In this document: piece by piece, positions 1 to 5,324 of the stretch
Layout of the letters: the number at the start of each line of letters is the position of its first letter
Numbering within the stretch: the stretch's first letter is position 1
Origin: Parcubacteria group bacterium GW2011_GWA1_47_8
GTDB taxonomy: Bacteria > Patescibacteriota > Minisyncoccia > Phycocordibacterales > UBA1550
NCBI GenBank assembly: GCA_000996605.1
Contig: LCOP01000005.1
Span: 1 to 18,130 of the forward strand
Direction: 5' to 3'
DNA: 18,130 nucleotides
Notes under the pieces: model-generated
What the model saw: the letters and a program-made list of their open reading frames with translations, nothing else
The model's database searches: none
Told to the model about the DNA's origin: nothing
Position numbers and translations under genes: made by a program

Positions 1-1
1 G

Positions 2-109
2 GTTATGACGGCGTCTCTGGGAGTGGCGGAAAAAGCTACCCCACCCGAGCTTCCGCAGGGTGAAGAGAAGATCACTTCAACGGTGACGATAGGCTACGAA
101 ATTCGTTAA
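2..109 (+). CDS. C-terminal fragment of a probable SIMPL-domain (DUF541) protein
   Basis: This is the last 35 codons of a gene whose start lies left of the window; it ends with TAA. The visible tail has a proline-rich turn (ATPPELPQGEEK) followed by a beta strand ending TVTIGYEIR. SIMPL/DUF541 proteins (YggE-like, usually exported) commonly end with a 'PxxPGE' turn and a 'VTVTYEI' strand, so the family call rests on this similarity alone. A long hairpin begins right after the stop codon. Function of the family is poorly defined; the fragment is too short to exclude another exported beta-rich protein. Confidence 0.5.
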   Translation, partial: VMTASLGVAEKATPPELPQGEEKITSTVTIGYEIR

Positions 110-270
110 GAACCCATCCACTATCTCGCGGTACCCGCCTCTGAAACCATTATTTTTAGGCGAAAAACAAGTTGGGAGTACTCACCATAATGAATTATGG
201 TGAGTACGAGACGAAGTTTTGTAGCCAAAAATAAGGGTTTCAGGGAAGGGGGAAGATAGTTGATGGGTTC
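110..270. repeat. 161-base imperfect inverted repeat (long hairpin)
   Basis: The outer arms pair over 17 bases with one mismatch (110-126 with 254-270; GAACCCATC against GATGGGTTC). Further pairing follows: CTGAAACC with GGTTTCAG, a U-rich/A-rich segment with GGC/GCC, and a perfect 14-bp inner stem, GTACTCACCATAAT at 178-191 with its complement at 194-207. Internal loops separate these helices. It starts one base after the upstream stop codon. No T-run follows on the plus strand, so it is not a classic terminator. It could be a decayed miniature element, an RNA processing hairpin, or a structured RNA; the sequence does not decide. Confidence 0.7.
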
Positions 271-480
271 TAAGGGTATTACTGACCTTTTCCACTTAGC
301 TTACATAAAAATGCGCCACTTTTCCGTACAACGCGTCGTTCCCGCAAAAACCATTTTCGCCGTATCAACAATACGGTTCAATAGTTTTTGTGCTCCATGA
401 CTGCGTGGATATGAAAGAGCCATCCAGTCGTCCCAGCTCGGCAAGGTCTCATCGGGGTATACCCGTTAAGCCCGCACGCG
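271..480. other. Intergenic stretch, no convincing gene
   Basis: Between the long hairpin and the secE promoter I find no tRNA, no known RNA motif that I recognise, and no plus-strand gene. The only open frame of note is on the minus strand: ATG at 423 to TAA at 301, 40 codons (MALSYPRSHGAQ...), without a Shine-Dalgarno site. A small hairpin is formed by CGTAT/ATACG at 361-375. The stretch may be the remains of a gene or carry a small RNA; neither can be shown from the sequence. Confidence 0.4.
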
Positions 481-509
481 TTGACTTTTTGAACCGAAAG
501 GAGTATGGT
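481..509 (+). promoter_or_regulatory. Predicted sigma-70-type promoter for secE-nusG
   Basis: TTGACT at 481-486 matches the -35 consensus at five of six bases. After a 17-base spacer comes TATGGT at 504-509 as -10 (four of six). This would start transcription near 516, leaving a leader of about 44 bases before secE. The position directly before a three-gene ribosomal/transcription operon supports it. Confidence 0.5.
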
Positions 510-510
510 T

Positions 511-537
511 AAAGAAAGCCTCTCGGGGCGGTTTTTT
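511..537 (+). terminator. Weak hairpin plus T6 in the secE leader (possible terminator or attenuator)
   Basis: A short stem, GCCT paired with GGGC around loop CTCG (518-529), is followed by GG and six T's (532-537). The stem is only four base pairs with one G-U pair, so termination strength is doubtful. It lies at the predicted transcription start of the secE operon, so it either ends an upstream transcript or sits in the very start of the leader. Confidence 0.3.
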
Positions 538-559
538 AAATAAATAAAGAAAAACTACC

Positions 560-739
560 ATGCAATTCATCGATTACATCCGTGACACAAAAGGGGAATT
601 AAAGCATATTTCATGGCCTACCCGACCTCAGGTGGTGGGTTTTACCGTGTTAGTGATTGTGCTCTCGGTGGCGACGTCGCTTTATCTGGGCGCCTTTGAT
701 ACGCTTTTTACTTTTATCGTCAAAAAGTTGGTCATCTAA
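560..739 (+). CDS. secE: Preprotein translocase subunit SecE
   Basis: SecE is the small clamp subunit of the SecYEG channel in the inner membrane. The 59-residue product has the hallmark short form: an amphipathic N-terminal helix (MQFIDYIRDTKGELKHISWP), the conserved W-P-T-R turn at residues 19-22 before the membrane helix, and one transmembrane segment (about residues 25-45) followed by a second hydrophobic stretch. The start is the first ATG after the leader; there is no clear Shine-Dalgarno site. It sits 12 bases before nusG, the usual secE-nusG order in bacteria. Confidence 0.92.
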   Translation: MQFIDYIRDTKGELKHISWPTRPQVVGFTVLVIVLSVATSLYLGAFDTLFTFIVKKLVI

Positions 740-751
740 TTTTTATTATTT

Positions 752-1297
752 ATGGCAAAACAAGAAGCAACCGGAGAGCGCAATTGGTATGCAATTCACA
801 CTTATGTGGGGTATGAGAATGCGGTTTTGCGCAACTTGAAACAACGCATCGAGTCGCTCGGTATGGAGGACAAAATCTTTAACGTCATTGTACCCACCGA
901 GAAAAAGATCAAGGTCAAGGGTGGCAAGCGCGTAGAAGTCGAGGAAAAGATTTACCCCGGCTACATTCTCGTGGAGATGATTGTAACGGATGATTCGTGG
1001 TATGCGGTACGCAACACGCCGCGCGTGACGGGGTTTGTGGGCGCGGGTATTACACCGGTTCCTCTTGACCCTGCTGAAGCGGAGACACTTTTCAAGCGTA
1101 TCGCTGCGGGTACGCCAAAGCACAATATTGATCTTGTGGTGGGTGACCACATTATGATTGTCGACGGACCGTTCAAAGACCTCGAGGGTAAAGTGTCCGA
1201 AGTGGACAATGACCGCGGCCGCGCAAAAGTCTTGGTTTCTATGTTCGGTCGCGAAACGCCCGTCGAATTAGATTTTTTACAAATTCGAAAAATCTAA
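752..1297 (+). CDS. nusG: Transcription termination/antitermination factor NusG
   Basis: NusG binds RNA polymerase to increase processivity and couple transcription with translation or Rho. The 181-residue protein shows the N-terminal NGN domain (NWYAIHTYVGYENAVLRNL at about 11-29, and YPGYILVEM around 68-76) and a C-terminal KOW domain (VVGDHIMIVDGPFKDLEGKV at about 130-149, ending in the typical FGRETPVELDFLQIRKI). The length is normal for a two-domain bacterial NusG. It follows secE with a 12-base gap. In most bacteria rplK follows directly; here an unrelated small gene lies between them. Confidence 0.96.
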   Translation: MAKQEATGERNWYAIHTYVGYENAVLRNLKQRIESLGMEDKIFNVIVPTEKKIKVKGGKRVEVEEKIYPGYILVEMIVTDDSWYAVRNTPRVTGFVGAGITPVPLDPAEAETLFKRIAAGTPKHNIDLVVGDHIMIVDGPFKDLEGKVSEVDNDRGRAKVLVSMFGRETPVELDFLQIRKI

Positions 1298-1303
1298 TTC
1301 GAC

Positions 1304-1748
1304 AAGTTTAATAAGTTGAATAAGTTAGAAAAGTTTGATAAAGTGAAACAGAAATGGCGACTGGCCTTGAAAATCTAAAAATTTACCAAATGGCAGAAGA
1401 CCTAGAGATCGCACTTCACAAAATCACAAGTAAATTTCCAAGTGATGAAAAATGGAGGAGCGTAGATCAAATCCGAAGATCTTCCGCTTCTGTTGCAAAT
1501 AATATTTCAGAAGGGTATACTAGGCACTCGTATAAAGAGAAGATCAGATATCTTTATATAGCTAAAGGTGAAGCTGAAGAGACAAAGAGAAATATATTAA
1601 GGTCTTCTAAAAAAGGATTTATAGAAGATAGTGTAACAAATGAGCTAGCTGATAAATACACAGAATTGTTAAAAGCAATCAGTGGTTATATAAGGTTTAT
1701 AAGAACAAAGGATGAAAACTTATAGAACTTATTAACCTTATAAAACTT
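1304..1748 (+). repeat. Inverted repeats bounding the S23 gene (IVS-like element)
   Basis: The 23 bases at 1304-1326 are complementary to 1726-1748 at 20 of 23 positions. They enclose almost nothing but the S23-family gene. The left side continues as a run of degenerate 9-10-base units (variants of AATAAGTTG) to about 1342. In an mRNA the two sides would close a stem around the whole gene. The flanking nusG and rplK genes are complete, so the element lies in the intergenic gap. Intervening sequences of 23S rRNA have the same plan of complementary ends with an S23 gene inside; that this copy behaves alike is inference. Confidence 0.6.
1354..1725 (+). CDS. Four-helix-bundle protein of the S23 / 23S rRNA-IVS family
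   Basis: The 123-residue product matches the S23 (23S rRNA intervening-sequence) family: LKIYQMAEDLEIALHKIT as helix 1, the hallmark DQIRRSSASVANNISEGY (residues 39-56; family form 'QIRRAAVSIPANIAEG'), then YLYIAKGEAEETKRNIL as the third helix. Members are basic four-helix bundles related to Avd of diversity-generating retroelements; their role is unknown. The gene is clearly more AT-rich than nusG and rplK and is bounded by inverted repeats, suggesting insertion. No reverse transcriptase or rRNA gene is nearby. It lies in the same direction as its neighbours and should be co-transcribed with them. It has no Shine-Dalgarno site. Confidence 0.88.
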   Translation: MATGLENLKIYQMAEDLEIALHKITSKFPSDEKWRSVDQIRRSSASVANNISEGYTRHSYKEKIRYLYIAKGEAEETKRNILRSSKKGFIEDSVTNELADKYTELLKAISGYIRFIRTKDENL

Positions 1749-1760
1749 ACAAAACTAACT

Positions 1761-2183
1761 ATGGCAAAGAAAATAACTAAAAAGGTAAAAGTACAGATCC
1801 CCGCAGGCAAGGCAACCCCTGCGCCGCCTTTGGGACCGGCACTTGGTCAAGCAGGCGTGAATATCGGCGAATTTGTTACGAAATTCAACGATGCGACCCG
1901 CGCGAACATGGGCGATATCGTCCCAACGGTGATTACTGTCTACGAAGACCGTTCGTTTACGTTTACCACCAAGACTCCTCCCGCAACAGGGCTTCTCTTC
2001 AAAGCCGCAGGAATCGAGAAGGGTTCAAAAAAGGCAAACACGAGCAAAGTGGGCAAAGTGACCAAAGCGCAGGTTCGTGAGATCGCCGAGCGCAAGATGA
2101 AAGATTTGAACGCCAACGACATAGACGCCGCAATGAGAATCATCGAAGGTTCCGCGCGCAGTGCCGGGATTGAGGTGAAGTAA
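1761..2183 (+). CDS. rplK: 50S ribosomal protein L11
   Basis: L11 forms the stalk base of the 50S subunit and contacts the GTPase-associated region of 23S rRNA. The 140-residue sequence is canonical: KVQIPAGKATPAPPLGPALG near the N-terminus with the proline-rich switch, GVNIGEFVTKFND, TFTTKTPPATGLLFKAAG, and the C-terminal rRNA-binding domain ending GSARSAGIEVK. Length is normal. The start is the first ATG after the inverted repeat; no Shine-Dalgarno site is visible. In many bacteria rplA (L1) follows immediately; here a terminator hairpin and the opposite-strand thyA follow, so L1 is absent from this place. Confidence 0.97.
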   Translation: MAKKITKKVKVQIPAGKATPAPPLGPALGQAGVNIGEFVTKFNDATRANMGDIVPTVITVYEDRSFTFTTKTPPATGLLFKAAGIEKGSKKANTSKVGKVTKAQVREIAERKMKDLNANDIDAAMRIIEGSARSAGIEVK

Positions 2184-2203
2184 AGCTTTATATAAGAAAA
2201 AAG

Positions 2204-2236
2204 AAAGAGGGCGGTCGCGAAGCGACCGTCCTCTTT
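2204..2236. terminator. Bidirectional terminator hairpin between rplK and thyA
   Basis: A 15-bp stem (2204-2218 with 2222-2236, one G-T pair, loop GAA) lies between the two convergent genes. Read from thyA it is followed by a T-rich tail (CTTTCTTTTTTCTT), giving a good intrinsic terminator for dcd-thyA. Read from rplK only the CTCTTT end of the stem supplies T's, so it is weaker in that direction. Confidence 0.85.
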
Positions 2237-2253
2237 GCAGTTTACCAGACTGC

Positions 2254-3171
2254 CTATACTGCCACGGGTGCTTTGATTGACGGATGCGGGTCGTACCCTT
2301 CGAGCGAGAAGTCTTCGTATTTGAAACCAAAGATATCTTTGACGTCGGGGTTGATACGCATCGTCGGTAACGGCCGCGGTTCACGGGATAGTTGCAGGGC
2401 TACTTGTTCCATGTGGTTTGAGTAGAGGTGCGTATCGCCACCGACCCACACAAATTCGCCGAGCTCAAGACCGCACACCTGCGCGACCATCATCGTGAGG
2501 AGCGCGTAGGATGCGATATTGAATGGTACCCCGAGGAATGTGTCACAGCTTCTTTGGTATAGCTGGCATGAGAGTTTGCCGTCCGCAACATAGAATTGGA
2601 AAAAGGCATGACAGGGAGGAATCCCCGACTTTGCCATTTCCTCGATATCGGCGACATTCCATGCAGAGACGATGAGACGGCGAGAATCGGGATTTTTTTT
2701 GATTTGTTCGACAACTTGAGCTACTTGATCGATATGACCCCCATTAGAGGTTGGCCACGAACGCCATTGGTATCCATAGACGGGACCAAGTTCGCCGTAC
2801 TCTTTAGCAAAATTAGCATCGTTTTTTATTTTGCCGATAAATTCAGCGAGCCCCAATTTCCACTCCTCTGTGTCGGTTTTTGGAACAGGATTTCCCTGTT
2901 TTTTCAAATATGCTTTGTAAGGCCATTCATCCCAAATGTGGTTGTCATTATCAACGAGATCCTTAATGTTCGTATCGCCTGCAAGAAACCACAAGAGCTC
3001 ACTAATGATGAGTCTCATAGGGACTTTTTTGGTGGTGACCAAAGGGAAACCTTTTTGCAAATCAAAACGCATTTGATACCCAAACACACTCTTTGTTCCC
3101 GTGCCGGTACGATCAGTTTTTGTCGCACCGTTTTCCGTAATGTGTCGCAAGAGGTCGTGATATTGTTTCAT
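2254..3171 (-). CDS. thyA: Thymidylate synthase (folate-dependent, ThyA type)
   Basis: ThyA methylates dUMP to dTMP using 5,10-methylene-tetrahydrofolate and releases dihydrofolate. The 305-residue product shows RTGTGTKSVFG near the N-terminus (phosphate-binding Arg21), the catalytic Cys187 in IPPCHAFFQF, RRLIVSAWNV (164-173), QRSCDTFLGVPFNIASYA, and GDTHLYSNH (245-253). It has the longer insert around residues 85-125 seen in the Lactobacillus casei type, hence longer than E. coli ThyA. The open frame extends far upstream, but the start at 3171 is preferred: the protein then begins MKQYHDLLRHI like other ThyA proteins, and AAAGGA sits about seven bases before this ATG. It lies 64 bases behind dcd and has its own likely promoter. 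Confidence 0.97.
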   Translation of the reverse strand: MKQYHDLLRHITENGATKTDRTGTGTKSVFGYQMRFDLQKGFPLVTTKKVPMRLIISELLWFLAGDTNIKDLVDNDNHIWDEWPYKAYLKKQGNPVPKTDTEEWKLGLAEFIGKIKNDANFAKEYGELGPVYGYQWRSWPTSNGGHIDQVAQVVEQIKKNPDSRRLIVSAWNVADIEEMAKSGIPPCHAFFQFYVADGKLSCQLYQRSCDTFLGVPFNIASYALLTMMVAQVCGLELGEFVWVGGDTHLYSNHMEQVALQLSREPRPLPTMRINPDVKDIFGFKYEDFSLEGYDPHPSIKAPVAV

Positions 3172-3209
3172 GATGGTTCCTTTCGGTTGGTTAATGTGCC
3201 TCTTTCGCA

Positions 3210-3239
3210 ATATTACCCTTTGCTCTATTTGTGTGTCAA
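3210..3239 (-). promoter_or_regulatory. Predicted thyA promoter overlapping the dcd stop
   Basis: On the minus strand TTGACA (3239-3234, perfect -35) is followed after 18 bases by TAATAT (3215-3210, four of six of the -10 consensus). The -35 box overlaps the TGA stop of dcd. This would allow thyA expression independent of dcd. Confidence 0.5.
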
Positions 3240-3919
3240 TCGTGTGAAGATTTTCTCGTCTCGCGGTCATTATAGAGTCGGGGGAGCATGTTTTGCGGTT
3301 TCCATGCGGTTTTGAGTTCTTCAAATGAACCTCCACTTTGGTACTTGCCTGTTTTAGTATAATCTCCTTCAAGGATTGGCCCTGTTTCAAAAAAAATGAT
3401 TTGCGCAATGCGTCTTCCCACGACAAGAGGGATTGCATAATGGCGCGAGTTGTTCGTAATCTCCATGGTCCAGCGATTGGTATAACCGACATCACCCCAT
3501 CCGGCACACTTGCAGACTTCGATAAAGTTGCGGCCAAGAGAGGAGCGCGCTTTCATCATGGTAGTGATATGTTCACGTCCGCCGATGAATTCATCGGTAT
3601 GACCTAAAATTGTTTCACCGGGTTCGAGGATAATTACTCTATCATCCGGATGAATTCCCTCAAGGTCTTCGGGGGTAAGTTTTAAAATATCCTTTGCATA
3701 CTCGGCACGAATTGGTTCCGTACCCCATACTTTTTCGGTATGGGACTGATTATAAATATTGTAGACTCCAAAAAAATTTTTTGGTTTTTGTTCGCGGAAA
3801 TACCATTCGCCAAGCGAAACATCATAACTTGAAGTTGCAAGATTCTCGCGTTTAAAAGGTTCGATTATGATATCGCCCCGTTCTCTTTGTTCAATAATTG
3901 TTTTGTCTGAAAGTGCCAT
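3236..3919 (-). CDS. dcd: dCTP deaminase / dUTPase-superfamily protein
   Basis: Dcd converts dCTP to dUTP, the main route to dUMP for ThyA in many bacteria. The 227-residue protein has LATSSYDVSLG (28-37), KARSSLGRNFIEV (123-135), and AGWGDVGYTNRWTMEITN (139-156), the family core with the catalytic glutamate expected at E153, then RRIAQIIFFETG and a C-terminal tail GKYQSGG that closes over the nucleotide. Some members of this superfamily are bifunctional and also hydrolyse dUTP to dUMP; the sequence alone does not tell which. It starts 9 bases after an extended -10 box without a Shine-Dalgarno site. It is divergent from tmk and is the only gene here ending in TGA. Confidence 0.92.
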   Translation of the reverse strand: MALSDKTIIEQRERGDIIIEPFKRENLATSSYDVSLGEWYFREQKPKNFFGVYNIYNQSHTEKVWGTEPIRAEYAKDILKLTPEDLEGIHPDDRVIILEPGETILGHTDEFIGGREHITTMMKARSSLGRNFIEVCKCAGWGDVGYTNRWTMEITNNSRHYAIPLVVGRRIAQIIFFETGPILEGDYTKTGKYQSGGSFEELKTAWKPQNMLPRLYNDRETRKSSHD

Positions 3920-3928
3920 AATTTCTTT

Positions 3929-3937
3929 AGTATATCA
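3929..3937 (-). promoter_or_regulatory. Extended -10 box of dcd
   Basis: On the minus strand TGATATACT reads as an extended -10 (TG, one base, TATACT). The dcd ATG lies 9 bases downstream, so the mRNA would start at or very near the start codon (leaderless). Confidence 0.5.
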
Positions 3938-4024
3938 TGTCGTGCGTGCTTTCCAAGGGTGATTCGCTGTGTTCGTGTATAGGGTTTTTTGTTCCCAAGA
4001 ATGTTGTATAGTAAGGAGATTATT

Positions 4025-4663
4025 ATGAAACAACAAGTACCATTTATTGTTTTTGACGGCATGGATGGTTCAGGCAAAGGAACACAGATGCGGCTTTTGG
4101 AAGAGCGTTCACAGAAAGAGCAAAGAAAGATTGTTTTTACGCGTGAGCCGGGAGGGGTGCCTCTTGCAGAGGAGCTACGCACCGTCTTCAAGTCTCCACT
4201 CGGGATGCAAGCGGATGCACTCACGCAGTTTCTCCTCATGTGGGCGGCGCGGAACGAATGGATGAAGAAATTTGTCATTCCGCAAGTCACAAATGGTTTT
4301 GTTGTTTGCACTGATCGCTCTGACTCCTCGACGCTTGCGTATCAAGTGTACGCAAAGGAAGCGCACGAGCTTGAAGATGAGTTTTGGCGGATGAGGAGGC
4401 TTGTGTTTGCGAAACATGAGCCAAGTTTATATGTCATTTTGGATGTTCCCGCTGAAACGGCGCGCGAACGTTCCCTCGCGGACAGTACACACACCTCGGA
4501 CTTTGATGTTGCACCCCTTGGATGGTACGAGTCTGTACGTACGGGGTTTCAAGCGTTTGTAAAGGGATTACCCGATAAGGTTGTTGTTATCGATGGGACA
4601 CGCATTCCTCTACAAATTCACGAAGAAATCTACAGCATTATCGCTCGTCATTGTGGATGGTAG
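4025..4663 (+). CDS. tmk: Thymidylate kinase (dTMP kinase)
   Basis: Tmk phosphorylates dTMP to dTDP, the step after ThyA. The 212-residue P-loop kinase has Walker A GMDGSGKGT (12-20), TREPGG (39-44) and DRSDSSTLAYQVYA (97-110), corresponding to the family's DR-x-x-x-S-S-x-A-Y-Q motif that contacts dTMP. LYVILDVPAETARERS is the strand before the LID region. An upstream in-frame ATG at 3989 exists, but 4025 is chosen because AAGGAG (4013-4018) lies six bases before it and the protein then starts just before the P-loop strand, as in the family. It is one of few genes here with a clear Shine-Dalgarno site. A TATAGT box at 4007-4012 may be its -10. A terminator hairpin follows. Confidence 0.93.
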   Translation: MKQQVPFIVFDGMDGSGKGTQMRLLEERSQKEQRKIVFTREPGGVPLAEELRTVFKSPLGMQADALTQFLLMWAARNEWMKKFVIPQVTNGFVVCTDRSDSSTLAYQVYAKEAHELEDEFWRMRRLVFAKHEPSLYVILDVPAETARERSLADSTHTSDFDVAPLGWYESVRTGFQAFVKGLPDKVVVIDGTRIPLQIHEEIYSIIARHCGW

Positions 4664-4669
4664 TGTTAT

Positions 4670-4722
4670 AAAGCCTCGCTTCCTCCATGGGATAACCGTG
4701 AGGAAGAAGCGAGGCTTTTGTT
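4670..4722 (+). terminator. Terminator hairpin after tmk
   Basis: AAAGCCTCGCTTC (4670-4682) pairs with its complement ending in CTTT at 4718. The stem is extended by CTC/GAG and an inner CATGG/CCGTG helix with loop GATAA; one three-base bulge interrupts it. TTTTGTT follows. This separates tmk from folA, so folA probably has its own promoter. Confidence 0.75.
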
Positions 4723-4726
4723 CGTG

Positions 4727-4735
4727 TGCTAAACT
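4727..4735 (+). promoter_or_regulatory. Extended -10 box of folA
   Basis: TGCTAAACT (TG, one base, TAAACT) lies six bases before the folA ATG and just behind the tmk terminator. No good -35 is visible. The spacing predicts a leaderless transcript. Confidence 0.4.
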
Positions 4736-4741
4736 AAAAGG

Positions 4742-5221
4742 ATGCTTTCCCTCATTGTCGCAATGGACAAAAATCACCTGATTGGCGATAGTAAAAAAAT
4801 ACCGTGGCATCTGCCGGCGGATTTTGCGTATTTCAAAGAGACGACGATGGGGCATCCGATTATTATGGGACGCGCTACGTTTGAATCTATTGGGCGCCCA
4901 CTTCCGGGGAGAAAAAACATTGTGCTCACGCGGGGAGATTTTTCATACGAGGGTGTTTTGGTTGCGTACTCTTTTGATGAGGCGCGGGTTTTGGCGGGGG
5001 ACATTGACGAGGTGTTCGTTATCGGCGGAGCACAAGTATATACGCAGGCGCTTCCTGTTGCAGACAGATTGCATGTTACTTTTGTAGAAGGGGAGTTTAC
5101 GGGCAACACATTTTTTCCCAAAGTTGACTGGTCTTTGTGGCGAGAGGTGAAAAGTGAAAAAAGGGAAGCGGACGAGCACAATCTTTACGCGATGCGCTAT
5201 GCGATTTTTGAGCGTATTTAG
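4742..5221 (+). CDS. folA: Dihydrofolate reductase
   Basis: DHFR reduces the dihydrofolate released by ThyA back to tetrahydrofolate with NADPH. The 159-residue protein aligns by eye almost without gaps to E. coli DHFR at the N-terminus: GDSKKIPWHLPADFAYFK with Trp22 and the substrate-binding Asp27 at the same numbers, then MGRATFESIGRPLPGRKNIV (42-61), and VFVIGGAQVYTQALPVADRL with the NADPH-binding GG. The start is the ATG at which the family's first strand begins (MLSLIVAMD). Near the C-terminus the AT-rich stretch coding VKSEKREADE contains a small GTGAAAAGTGAAAA repeat resembling one in ileS. A perfect palindrome follows the stop. Confidence 0.96.
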   Translation: MLSLIVAMDKNHLIGDSKKIPWHLPADFAYFKETTMGHPIIMGRATFESIGRPLPGRKNIVLTRGDFSYEGVLVAYSFDEARVLAGDIDEVFVIGGAQVYTQALPVADRLHVTFVEGEFTGNTFFPKVDWSLWREVKSEKREADEHNLYAMRYAIFERI

Positions 5222-5225
5222 AATT

Positions 5226-5279
5226 CCACCCCTATAGACGTATAATATACTATAGTATATTATACGTCTATAGGGGTGG
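5226..5279. repeat. 54-bp perfect palindrome, copy 1 of a dispersed family
   Basis: All 27 base pairs around the centre (5252/5253) are complementary. Each half ends inward with the 12-base core TATAATATACTA, preceded by CG and an arm CCACCCCTATAGA. The core contains a -10-like TATAAT on both strands. It lies between folA and glyA, ending 45 bases before the glyA start. There is no T-run after it. It may be a protein-binding site, a transcript-end hairpin or a mobile palindromic element. Confidence 0.9.
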
Positions 5280-5324
5280 GAGGTGTTTAAAAAACAAAGT
5301 ATGATATAGTTACCACATAAAAAA

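Noticed and set aside
271..559. tRNA-Trp or rpmG before secE, as in many bacteria
   Set aside because: No cloverleaf with T-loop GGTTCGAATC-type sequence and CCA end, and no small zinc-ribbon protein, could be found on either strand.
1354..1725. Diversity-generating retroelement accessory protein (Avd)
   Set aside because: Avd is related to S23, but no reverse transcriptase or template/variable repeat pair is present, and the motif fits the S23 form.
2596..3315. 239-codon plus-strand open frame
   Set aside because: It lies antisense to thyA and the end of dcd, whose family motifs are unmistakable; its translation shows no family features.
3172..3537. N-terminal extension of thyA by 122 codons
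   Set aside because: The extension overlaps dcd in another frame, and the start at 3171 has a Shine-Dalgarno site and gives the normal ThyA N-terminus.
5226..5279. Ordinary intrinsic terminator for folA
   Set aside because: The stem is AT-rich at its core, perfectly symmetric and without a T-run; the same core recurs before other genes, which fits a dispersed element better.
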